A stretch of DNA of 64,000 bases from Desmodus rotundus (lineage: Eukaryota; Chordata; Mammalia; Chiroptera; Phyllostomidae), in contig NC_071391.1 in assembly GCF_022682495.2 (NCBI RefSeq), positions 125,097,896 through 125,161,895 of the forward strand. Reading direction: 5' to 3'. Below the pieces are notes generated by a model. It made no database searches and was not told the origin of the DNA. It worked only from the letters and a program-made list of their open reading frames with translations. Shown piece by piece: positions 1-10,660 of this stretch. Within the stretch, counting starts at the first letter, position 1. The number at the start of each line of letters is the position of its first letter. The translations under genes were made by a program, and so were the position numbers.

Positions 1-938
1 TCCATTCCTGTGTAGCCACTGCAGCCCTCACGCCCTCTTCGTATCCCTCTTCTAGGGCTTCAGTGTACTCGCCTGTGGGAGCATTCTTGTCTCCCAGTTG
101 AGCTGTGGTCTCTTTCAGGAGAGAGCATACCCCTCACCAGTCTGCATACCGAAGCAGATTGGTGCCTTTCCCCCCTTGTCCAGGGTTGTTTGATCTGCCT
201 AGTTCCTCTCGAATTTGCTAATTTGAGTTTTTCTGTTTTGTCTGGCCTATGTCGGAGCCTCCCCTCCGCCCCTCTCTATAATAGATATCCCTGGTAATCA
301 CTTCTGCCTTTGGACAGACATGAGAATGTCCCCGGAAAGCTGGTCGCCAGAACACCACCCTCTTCTGAAATGGCTCTGCCACTCCTTTCGAATTGCCTTC
401 AGAGCCAAAGACCATTCTTTTCAAAACTTCCCATTGTGGCAAAGCCTTATCTCTGGGGGCACATTTTATTTTTTCAAACAACCAAATTCCATCCATAGCC
501 AAGTCTAGTGACGAAAGGCAGTGGGTAAACGGGATAATATTGTTTGGGGTTTAAAATGAAGCCTGTTTTATGCAGTGTTATGACTGATTTGCTTGTATGG
601 CTCTGAAACTAAGTCTGAAAAGACCTCCCAAAGCACTTAGTACAATGACCACTTCGTGGGAGTGAAGTTTTCACCTTCTCCCAAGGTGCCTGTTTTGAGG
701 GGCAGCTGCCTTTTAAGTGGCATCTATTCAAACCCCTCCCTCCTTATTTCCCCTCCTTCTGTCGGTTAGAGCAAATCTGGTACTTCAGGGACAGCCGCAC
801 GGGCTCCCAGACAGATAACTGTGTGGGCTTTGGTGGTGACTCCAAATCTGCTGGCCACAGTGAGTGTGGACACAGCGCATTTCAGAGCGAAAGAGTGAAG
901 TGAGGGTTAAGAAGCAGGCGCGGTGTCAACGCTCCCAA

Positions 939-948
939 GTCACGTGAT
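939..948. promoter_or_regulatory. Palindromic E-box TCACGTGA (CLEAR/USF/HRE-like), candidate
   Basis: GTCACGTGAT contains CACGTG at 941-946. CACGTG is a general bHLH site (USF, MITF/TFEB, MYC) and also contains the HIF core ACGTG on both strands. It sits in intron 1, where enhancers are common. This is a motif match only and occupancy is unknown. Confidence 0.25.
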
Positions 949-1153
949 CCCAGGGTCAGAAACCTGTGGTTTAATAAACTCTCCAGGTGACTCTGCTGCA
1001 GGTTAAAACTGAAAAAAACAGAATCATTTAAGTGAGACTCAGATGATCCCGTTGATGAAACATACCTAGCCCCAATCAATTTCAGTTTCCTTTGACTTCT
1101 ACCAAATAGGGGGCGGGGGCTTTTTTTTTTTTTTAAGGCTGACTGCTTTGCAA

Positions 1154-1339
1154 CAGTGTTCCCAGCCCATCCTGGCTGCACTCGAGAATCACATGGGAAG
1201 CTTTAAACCTCTGGTGCCCAGGCTGCACCCCAGACCTATGATATGGCGGTCTCTGGGTGACCCCAACAAAGGACCCAGGCATCAGTTCTTAAAGGCTTGT
1301 CTGATGATTCCAGTGAGTAGCCAGGATGGAGAAGCACTG
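1154..1339. mobile_element. hAT-Charlie-type MITE (MER5/MER20-like)
   Basis: The 186-bp block begins CAGTG and ends CACTG. Its two ends are inverted copies of one another (CATCCTGGCTGCAC at the left, the complement of CATCCTGGCTACTC at the right). This matches the ancient palindromic hAT-Charlie MITEs of eutherians that start CAGTGGTTCTCAACC. The exact subfamily name was not determined. Confidence 0.7.
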
Positions 1340-1709
1340 GCTTTGGTTCTGCTCTAATTTAATCCACGAAGCAATCACCCCCTAGGTGTGCGAGCCAGCC
1401 ACTTGTCCTGATCTCTGGGACCTGAGGCTGGTGTGTTCCTCCCCGAGGCAGCCTTTGTGCAGCAGCCGCACACCTCACCGAGGGGTCATGAGAGCTCCTC
1501 CGAATTGCATTTGACCTTCATCTTCTCCACTCCCAGCTCCTGAAAATTGGAACCCACTTAGAATTCTCCACCCACCAATAGACTCATCTAAGATGGCTGA
1601 ATTAGCTTCAGCCTCTCCGCCAGATGCTTCTAAGCCATCTAGCCTTATAGGTAGTGAACAGAGGGCCAAAAAGCCCATTTAGTTCTTTCTGTGGTTTGGG
1701 TCTAGTAGC

Positions 1710-2214
1710 GCTTAGTTGCCTTTAACTTCATTTGAAACAATTTTGTTAGGTTGTATTGTGACCGCTGTCATATCAGCATGCATTTTTAAAAAACTTCTCA
1801 AAAGTGGTGAATTTTTGTGCAGCCATTTTAATATTGAAGATGGAAGAAAATGTGCAACATTTTCAGCATGTTGTGCTTTATTATTTCAAGAAAGGTAAAA
1901 ACGCAACTGAAATGCAAAAAAAAAAAGATTTGTGCAGTGTATAGAGAAGGTGCTGTGATTGATCGAATGTGTCAAAAGTGGTTTGCAAAGTTTCTTGGCA
2001 CTATTGACATTTTGGCCAAATAATTATTTGATGTGGGGCTGTCTTACACACTGGAACATGTTTAGCAGCAGCCCTGGCCTCTGCCCACTAGAAGCCAATA
2101 GCAGGAGATAGCCGACATACTCAAAATATCCAAAGCAATAAAATTATTGGTGAAAATGAAAAACATGTCTTATTTTATGGAAAAAATTGAACTGACTTTT
2201 TGGCCAGCCCAATA
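1710..2214 (+). mobile_element. Internally deleted mariner-like transposon with a hAT fragment inside
   Basis: The right end, 2186-2214, reads as the mariner terminal repeat GACTTTTTGGCCAGCCCAATA-like and stops at the TA. Bases 1717-1998 resemble the start of a mariner transposase: after the initiation region come fragments such as LLFQER and GKNATE-like text, then DRMCQKWFAKF-like text. Everything from there to a short 3' piece (2107-2185) is missing, including the DDD catalytic region. Bases 1999-2106 are unrelated and look like a hAT MITE arm. No 5' terminal repeat is recognisable. The element is dead. Confidence 0.75.
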
Positions 2215-2633
2215 GTTTTGGTACTCTGGTGGCCTACAGGCATTGAACGTGGGAGTCCGGATTGCAATAAACATCAGGAGACTGTCGCTGATGAAGCAAC
2301 CAACCCCACTGGAGCATCTGTGGCATCTTGGAGGCCCCAACGGGCTATGTTCACCTGGAAGTCAGAAACCAGGATTATTGTGCCCAAGGGCTGATAATGG
2401 CTCCATGTTGAAACAATGACCCAGAAGTTAAGGAGACAGTTTTAAGACAGTGAAGCTCTGGCCCAAGAGGTTTTTCCTGGTGGAAGTGTAGCATATACCT
2501 GGGGAGCATACACCTGGGGAGTCTTTTGATTGGCTGTCTGGTCCTTAAGTAGTTAACTCCCCTTAGTTAGGATCCAGTGTTTCAGACTTTGAGTTTTCAG
2601 CTTGGGGGAACTTAAGTAAAAATTTGTGTGTAC

Positions 2634-2884
2634 TTTTTTTTAATCCTCACTGGAGAATATGTTTTTATTGATTTGAGAGAGAGAGGAAAGGAAGGAGGGA
2701 GAGGGAGAGAAAAAGAAAGACATCAATGTGAAAGAGAAACATTGATCGGTTGCCTCCCATACGCACCCCGACTGGACCCAGCACTGAACCCACACCCTAA
2801 GTGTGTTCCCCGACTGGGGATCAAACCCACGGCCTTTCAGGGTATAGGACAACGCTTCAACCAACTGAGCCACCAGGCCAGGGC
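2634..2884 (-). mobile_element. VES SINE (bat tRNA-derived)
   Basis: On the minus strand the sequence starts GCCCTGGCCTGGTGGCTCAGTTGG, which includes the A box. It continues through a B-box-like GGGTTTGATCC and a CT-rich body, and ends ATATTCTCCAGTGAGGATT plus eight A. This is the structure of bat VES SINEs. No clear target-site duplication was found. The open frames across it are incidental. Confidence 0.9.
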
Positions 2885-3019
2885 TCCTTTTCAGCTCTTC
2901 ACCCCCTTCTTCCTCCTGTCCTGTACATAAACATCCAATTTGTGGGAAAGCATCTAACACAGTGCATTTGGAAAGTTACACAATAAGTAACCGTTTCCTT
3001 GCTGCCAGTGGAGAAACCT

Positions 3020-3230
3020 TTCATCCTGGATCCAGAAGAATTAGGTTGAGACAATATCTTTTAGCAAGTTACTCATCCCTCCAAATCTCCACTTCTTCAT
3101 CTATTAAATGGGGATAATAGTTCCTATCTCTCAGGGCTGTTGTGAAACTCACATGAGATAACACCTGTAGAAAAAGAGTGTTCTCTGAACCCTGCAGATA
3201 CCAGAAAGGTATTGTCATTTGTCCTTCTCG
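3020..3230 (+). mobile_element. MIR SINE, plus orientation
   Basis: The MIR core and 3' half are recognisable: an AAGTTACTCATCCCTCC stretch, then CTTCTTCATCTATTAAATGGGGATAATAG, then TGTTGTGAAACTCACATGAGATAAC. The copy is heavily diverged, as expected of this ancient mammalian family. Confidence 0.75.
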
Positions 3231-4015
3231 GATCAGCTGAAATCCTGCCTCCCCAAGTGGCCTTCTCAGACCTTGTTTATTCACACCCGCTGGTTTCTTA
3301 TCTTAACCACCTATGGGGTTTATTGTTGGTACTTATTTCTCTAGTTAATAGAAATGTTTCAAGTTGTTGGCTCCCTAACTAGACTGCATTCTCCTTAAAA
3401 ACAAGGAATGTACATCTCATTCACTCTACAGTCCCACAGGGTCTAGCTCAGAGCTCCGTAAACACTTCCACGTCTGCTCGAGGGCCCACCGACCCGGGGC
3501 CCGGGTTCACATTGTGTGCTCCGCGCATGAAATGTTGTGCCAGGGCCACTCACGGGTCACAGGAGGGCCACCAAGAAAGACAGGAGCTAGAATTTGGTCA
3601 AAGAGCAATTGGGAGTAAGAAACAAATTTCGGAGCCTTTTCTGATGATTAGGATAAAATATCTTTTCACAAGAAACCAGAGAATTCTAACATGCTATGCC
3701 TAGAATTGTCATTTTTAAAAAAATTCTGGTCTATTGCCATTAATTCTGGAACCCATCCAGGGAGAGAAAATAAAGTTTGAGTATTTTAGGAAACAAAGCC
3801 TCATTGACCAAAGAAGGTTCAGTAACAAGAAACAAAAGAATTGGTCAAGATCAGCCTCACCACGAATATACCCCCAGCCCAGAGACAGCACTGAATTGGT
3901 GATGAGGGGCAGCTGTTATGGCCAAAGTCTGATGTGACTAACACTCATATTAGCCATTTAATGGAGTTGTTATCATCTCTCATGAGGGTTTTCATTTGTG
4001 GAGAGCTTTCTCGCA

Positions 4016-4164
4016 CAGGCAGACCTTGGAGACATTGTGGGTTCAGGTCCAGAATGCCCCAATAAAGTGAGTATCTCAATACAGTGAGTCGTAATCTTTG
4101 CTTGTGGAGGGTCTTGCCTTCAACTTGTAAGAAAAATGCAACATCTGTGATGTGCAATAAAGGG
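4016..4164. mobile_element. Tigger1-derived MITE stub
   Basis: It starts CAGGCAGACCTTGGAGACATTG and passes through CCAATAAAGTGAGTATCTCAATA and GAGTCGTAATCTTTGCTTGTGGAGGGTCTTGCCTTC. It closes with TGCAATAAAG. These are the outer parts of human-type Tigger1 (pogo/TcMar) joined by a large internal deletion. Confidence 0.75.
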
Positions 4165-4794
4165 AGGGACACCTGCACTCCCAGCCTTCTCCACTCGTCC
4201 CGTCTGATCCTGGCAAGTAAGGCCTGAGATCTCCCCCATTTTCCCGGTGGGGCCGTCGGGCACCAGCAGTGCAGTTGCTGGTCCGAACTCCGATGTAGCT
4301 CGGTAGGCTTGTGGCCAATACATTAGAACATCAGTCCTCCTAACTTCCAGTCCCCTGTTCCATTGGCCAGGAGACCCAGCTCGTGATAAATTGTGTGAGG
4401 AAGTCGCCTGTATATGCATCAATTGGGCTTGGGGTACGGGGTATCTCACCTTCACTCTCAGCACTAATTATACTTGCTCTTTAGTGTTGCTGAGTAAATC
4501 GAAGCAGTGTTGCACACTTTTGTCTGTTCTTCCAAGAGTCAGCATTACACAGATTCCTCTGGGCTGTGTCCACTGAAACTAGATAATTTAATTAAAGTCA
4601 TGTCAGTGCAACCGTGAAACCAGGTAGCTAAAGGGGGGCTCGTGACTTTTACACCCAGAGGCTGTGTGATAGTCTCAATCTTCTTTTCCTGAATGTTAAG
4701 ATATTGCTGGATTGTTTTTTCTTTTTTATTTCTTGCTAAAGCCACTATCTCCTACCATTAAGCAGTGGGAAAATGTTGGCCTAGGAAGAAATGA

Positions 4795-5175
4795 GTTCTA
4801 GCTCTAGATCTGCCCCTAATTGGCTAGATGGCTCTTCTCTAGTCACATAACCGGGCCAGACCTCAGCTTCCAGATCTGCGAAATGGGACAGCAGCAATGC
4901 CTGCTCGCCCATCCCCCCTGTAGGTTGGGAGGGTGGGGTTCCACAGGGAGCCCCCATGTGCTTCAGGACTTCTAAGTGTCCGCTCACTAACAATTTCCAA
5001 GGACTCCTGCGGGCATTTTCTTTGTGATCTTGGGCAAGTTGCATATTATGTCTGAGCCACAGTTTCCACAAGTTAATCGTGCTCCCAATACCGGCCATAT
5101 TGTGTTGTTGGAGGGCGACAATGAGGTGATACATGTAAGGTACTTGGTGTAGTGCAGGCACAAAAGTGAGTGTCA
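4795..5175 (+). mobile_element. Two adjacent MIR fragments
   Basis: Bases 4795-4910 (CCGGGCCAGACCTCAGCTTCCAGATCTGCGAAATGGGACAG) and 4985-5170 (GATCTTGGGCAAGTTGCATATTATG followed by GAGGTGATACATGTAAGG) each resemble the MIR core and tail. Whether this is one copy split by other sequence or two copies is not resolved. Confidence 0.6.
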
Positions 5176-6339
5176 CAAATACTGATGTGGTCCAGAGAAC
5201 GCAGTAGGACCCAAACGTCAAACGCCATGGCCAGACAGAGCGCCGACCCCACGCTGCCTTTCCCTTCCCTGGTTCTCTCTGCTTTGCTCTTCCACATGGT
5301 GGGAGGGACAATGGCAAAGGGAAGCTCCGTGCATGCAGATGTTGGCATTAATGTCATAGCCTGTTCTGCGGACCTTTTCCACCCCTGGATGGCTTCTCTG
5401 GATGCCCCTGATGTCTGGTCATATGTTGATGTTGCTTTTGTCGGGTATACAAGGATCGGTGCTGGAGAATGGAGTCCAGCATCTCCAAGACACTGGCTTT
5501 CACGACCCATAGGCGTGGTGTGTACAGTTGTTGCGTCCTGTCCCCTTCCCACCCTTACCTCCCGTGCCAGGAGGCCTGCAAACCTTGGGCAACTGCTTTT
5601 GCTCCACAGTCAGAGGTCAGGATTAAAATGCAAATGGGAGGAAGTAATATAGGCACTGTCGCTAAAGGTCTGGTGCCAAAGCAGCATGGCCGTGAGGGCA
5701 GATCTGAGGGAGTGGGGATGGCGGGGGGCAGGGAGAGGGTTCTGGGACTTGGAAGTTGGAGGGGAGAGGAGGGAGCAGGGATTAGATAAAGGAAACATAA
5801 AAGAGAGCTAGGACAGGAAAAAGTTTCACAGTTTTGCTGAAGGTTCTTGTTCTTCTTGACCATCAACAGCGATGGGATGTTCTTTCTGCAGTCTGAGTAA
5901 ATGATGCTTAATCCATCCACAGAGCTGGATGTTCTGTTTTTTAAAAGGAAACATGTTGTAAAGTCAGAACAGTGCCTCTGCCCCAGATCTTGAAGGGCTT
6001 GAAAGGCATGTCAACATTCCATGAGTCCCAAAATACTGATTATCTGCCCAGATAACAGGAAGCAAAGCCAAACAGGAGGAGCAGCAGCCCCGGGTTTGGA
6101 AATGTCAGAAGGGAGGACCGAGAGCTCGAGCTGGAGCTGGGTGGATGAGGCCGGGAGAGCCATGGACTGCATTGGACACGTTTTTAAAAAAGCAAACTTG
6201 TTTACTGACCCTGAGATGCAGGTTATTTATAAAAATATAAGAAAATACAGATAAACATGAAGTAAAGAAAATCCCCCATCACCTCTCCAACCCGAAACTG
6301 CTAGCATTTTTGTGTAGAGAGAGACAAGACCATCACCCA

Positions 6340-6590
6340 TGGTTAAGACCCTGGGTCCTGGGGTCCACCTGCCTGGTGCAAAGCCTCACTTCCCCACTCA
6401 CCTGCCGAGAAGCTGCAGGTAGATTAGCCTCTGTGGACCCATTTCCTCATCTGTGAATTAGAGATGATAATAATAGAGACTTCCAGGGGTAGTTGTAAGA
6501 ATTAAAGAAGCTGAAGTAGTAGTGCTTAAAACAGTACCAGTAATAGAGTAAACACTATATATGTGATCGCTGTAAGAATGTTATTATTTT
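6340..6590 (+). mobile_element. MIR SINE, plus orientation
   Basis: Diagnostic pieces are CCCATTTCCTCATCTGTGAATTAGAGATGATAATAATAGAGA, then a GTTGTAAGAATTAAAGAAGC segment and a CTTAAAACAGTACC segment. This is a nearly complete, diverged MIR. Confidence 0.75.
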
Positions 6591-6714
6591 ATTACATTTC
6601 TAGACTTCTGCTAGTATTTTAGCACTATTATGTATATTTCTATGAAAACTGGGTTGTACTGTCTACTTTTGTAATGTTTTTACTCTCATGTTCATCTTTT
6701 CATGGACACAGTTG

Positions 6715-6960
6715 TTATTAATGTTAGCTAATATTGATTGCTTCCTGTTGGGATAGGCCTGGTGCTAAAGATTTTACATAAATCGTCATACTTAATCCTC
6801 ATAATAATTCTGTGGGGTATAAGTACCCGTATGACCATTTTTCAGATGAGAAAACTGAGGCTAAGCCACTTAAATAACATGAGTGTATAGAGCTGACAAG
6901 TGGAGAACTTAGAATTCAATACAGAGAGTCTGGCTTTTAACTTTACATGTTAGAGTGCTA
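6715..6960 (-). mobile_element. MIR SINE, minus orientation
   Basis: The plus strand shows the complement of MIR: AATCCTCATAATAATTCTGTGGGG, then CCATTTTTCAGATGAGAAAACTGAGGCTAAG, ending in a GAGTCTGGCTTTTAACTTTACATG stretch. It lies next to, and opposite in orientation to, the preceding MIR. Confidence 0.75.
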
Positions 6961-7110
6961 TTTGGGCTTTACAAGAAGATCCCGGATTTCGTCAGGACTT
7001 CCTGAAAGGGGCAGATTTGGGTGTGCGTCATCTTTCTGTCCGTCCTGCAAAGAAGAGGGAAATGAGCGTGAGGCAGGCTAGTCACCCTATGCTGGCAGCA
7101 TGAGGAGGAA

Positions 7111-7120
7111 AGCACGTGCT
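7111..7120. promoter_or_regulatory. Perfect 10-bp palindromic hypoxia-response-like E-box AGCACGTGCT
   Basis: AGCACGTGCT is a 10-base perfect palindrome with an ACGTG HIF core on each strand. It lies about 580 bases upstream of exon 2. A role in EPAS1 self-regulation is conjecture; only the motif is seen. Confidence 0.25.
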
Positions 7121-7663
7121 TACTCCTTTGTGACCCCTGAGGGCAAGTGTGCACCTGGGGACACCAGGCTGACACGTCTGGCTGCCTGTTCTTCTTGGGC
7201 TCCGACGACATTTTCAATTTTTAGCATGGAAGTAACTCTCTGATACAAAAATGGGACCTAAGTTTCAGGACTGGGCCTAATTTTTTTCTAAGTGCATTTT
7301 GTCTAGAAGGGGAAGCTTGAAGCAGTCGCTCACCTTGTTTTCCAGAGTTTTTGACACAGCCACCTGGGTCACTGGCCACAGCTTTCTCATCCCCATTGTA
7401 TCTTGGGACTGAGGTGCACGTTGACCTCAATCCCAAGATAACCCAGGCCCAGGTCCGAAGCACTGCCGGTGGATGGAGTTAATCGGCAAGTCTCTGCTTG
7501 AGAAGACGCAAACACACGAGAGCAGGGCTGAGGATAGGAGGCAGGCTGTGTGGTTCAGACGGCCTGTGAGCCGGTACTAGTTTGGTGTAAGAGTTTGGTG
7601 GTGCCCTGCTTGGGCTGGGGTCCCTCGGGATGTCTTGATTGGGGTATGATGGAATGACAGTGA

Positions 7664-8083
<420 letters not shown>

Positions 8084-8319
8084 TGAAGGGCGAGGACAGG
8101 ACCACGGGAACCCACGGGCACCTGGCAGCTGAGAAGGAGAGAGCAGAACAAAGCAGGTTTTGCTGGCCTCTCAGTTGCCTTTCCATCTGGCCTTGTGACC
8201 CACACTCCACTCAGATTCAGTCCAGATCTGCCAGTGCCTTAGAAAGTGGTTTCTAGTGCTTGTCTTCCAACTACCTTCTCCAGAAGGGCCGAGGTGTGCC
8301 CATATGATCTTTTCCCCTG

Positions 8320-8445
8320 AGCCAGTATGCCAGGCACATTATTTGGTGTCTCTGCCCTTGGTTTCCTCAACTGTAAAAGGGGTTAAAAATACTTATTGCA
8401 CAGGGTGTCAGCGAGAGTCAATGGAGATGATGTCTGTAAGGCCCC
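8320..8445 (+). mobile_element. MIR fragment, plus orientation
   Basis: CTCTGCCCTTGGTTTCCTCAACTGTAAAAGGGGTTAAAAATACTTATTGCACAGGGTG is the MIR core. The copy is truncated at both ends. Confidence 0.6.
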
Positions 8446-10424
8446 TGACCCAGCCACGCTTGTTCACACCGGGGAGTCATCGATGGATAACCACCTCCCC
8501 ACAGAGCTCACCCACTCTCACCCCCCTGGTGTCTTGGCAAGGCTGAAGTTCACAGAACGCTTTTTTTTCTCAGAGTTTACACTCTTCATAAAGCCTTTTC
8601 CTGCTAGTCCTGACCAGAAAGAGCTGGCCTGAGGAGTTGCCCAGTTTTAGATCCCATGGGACTCCCCCGTTTAGTCTGCCCATTTCATAAGGAGACGGAG
8701 CAGTGGGCTGTGTCCTCCTCGCCTGCTGTGGCACTGCGGGTGGGCAGCATCCAAGGCGGTGAGCGTGAGGGAGGTGGGCAGGGAAGGCAAGGCTCTTTGG
8801 TGGTTGGTTTTCAGTTTTCCTGAGTGGGCTGAGTGCCTTGGAGCCGGGGGGATTCTGCCATCCTGTTATGAAGTGGCTATTCTGGGAAGGAAACCCTGAG
8901 CAAAGGGAATCCAGTGTGAGGCTGGGAGGCCAGAGTGACATGTGCTATTCTGGGCCCTCGAGCACAGGAAGGATATGGGGGAAAGACTTTCAGAAAATAG
9001 GATGACAGCGCAGTGGGTGCAAGGGTTGGAGGGCCAACCCTGTGCTGCAAGTCTGAAGCATCTCGGAAAAGTGCGGATAGGCGGGGAGAACCAAGGGCAG
9101 AGACATGCTCTGTAAAATGCTTTCAGTGAAACAGTGCTGAGCACTGACAGGTTCGTCATCCTACCTGCTACAGAAAGAGGGAACATGGGCTGAAGTGTAA
9201 GAAAGGCTTGGAGATGCCACCTCAGGGAACATGTGTTCTTCTTTTTGTTAAAGAGACTCACCTTCCCGGACAGGGGAGGGCAGTGTCTGGTAGTGCTGGA
9301 GTCAGCCTTACATTTACACAGAGTAGGCAGTGGAGGACTTAAATGACTAGATGAAGACCCTTCTCGATACCCAGAAACAGCATCTTGACTTTCTGGTTAT
9401 GGTACTTGAAATTCTGCTCTTAGACATTAATTCCTTTGGGTTAATCATTGCTTCCTTCTACCACCACCCCCATTCTTCCACCAACAGAGAGCCCCAGGGG
9501 ACTGATATATTCATCCTGGGATAGCTCTCTGATCAAATCTGGACTTGTAGAACATTTCACAGATGTTCTGTGTTTGGTGGTTGAAATGTGAAGCACACAA
9601 AAGCTAAGGTTGCCCAAAGTCATGCACTGAGCACGCAGTGAGTCTGCACCTGAAACTCGTCGTTTTGAATCTTGGTCCGTGGGAAAGGCAGACACAGGAG
9701 GGCAGGAGCGCTCTGTGAGCCCGTCAGGGGAAGATGTTGGCAAGGGCTGGGCGCGTGGGGAAGAGGAGGGAAAAGGCAGGGGGACCAAAGTTAAACAGAG
9801 GACCTGGGGCCTACCCTGAGCAGCGGGGAGGGAGAAGGTCCTCACACACTTGGTGTTCCCATCCTTTCCCTGGGTCACAGCCTTGTTTTCCACATTCTCC
9901 CATGCACGAGCCTGTTGGTGGCTCAGAGGCTGACTGTGAGAGGACCGTGAACCAGAGGCTGGGCGTCTGAGCACGTCTGCTGGCCCGTGTGCCGGCGTGA
10001 GCCCCTGTGCCAGACACGCCAAGGGAGATAGGGCCAGAGTGGCCGCAGCAAGACATCTTGCCTCTCCACTCAGGAGCTGTTGCAGCTCAGGGACACAAAC
10101 GGCCTGCCATCTGGCTGGGCTCGGCCCCAGACCAAGCAGGGCCCTCAGCATGCCCGCTCTGGTCCTCTCTGTCCCAAGGTAAGAAATGAGAGAAAAAGTG
10201 ATCTGGTCCTGATGTCCTTGAAGGAGTGGCTCTCACTGAGCAGGCGTTGTGGGGGAGGAGGGGGCGTGGGGGAGACAGATGGCCAGCACCGTCCCCTCTC
10301 TCTGCCCTCCCTTCCAGCCTGCCGCCACGCGTGCCTGCAGCCAGTGGTTGGGATTGTTTCCAGGATTGTGTAGGAGACAGGATCTTTTTCTTTTCTAGTC
10401 ATATTTTTGCTTTTCAACACATGT

Positions 10425-10660
10425 GGCTCAATGAAAAGGAGTAAGGATTTGTGGGCAGACAGACCCGTGTGGGAACCTTGGTCTGGCCGCCTTCTTTCTC
10501 GGCAGCCACACGAAAACCTCTTGTACTGTCTGAGCTTCACTTTCCTCATCTGCGCAGGGGGAGTAATGGGACTAAGTGGCGCTGTTGGAGGATTGAGGTA
10601 ATGGGTGTAAAACCTGTAGCCTCTTGCCTGCCACATATTAGGCTCTTGATAAGTTATAGC
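10425..10660 (+). mobile_element. MIR SINE, nearly full length
   Basis: Starting at TGGCTCAATGAAAAGGAGTAAGGA it passes through GAGCTTCACTTTCCTCATCTGCGCAGGGGGAGTAATGGG. It then reads GTTGGAGGATTGAGGTAATGGGTGTAAAACC and CTGCCACATATTAGGCTCTTGATAAG, which is the whole MIR order from head to tail. Confidence 0.8.

Noticed and set aside
2628..2960. About 100-codon frames on both strands
   Set aside because: They arise from the VES SINE and its purine-rich body.
4781..5652. Several overlapping 150-180-codon frames on both strands in intron 1
   Set aside because: They overlap each other and MIR pieces, and none resembles a known protein.
9441..10151. 236-codon open frame on the minus strand in intron 2
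   Set aside because: GC-rich intronic DNA with low stop density. Composition is rich in Ala/Pro/Ser/Leu without domain or motif, and there is no splice or promoter context.
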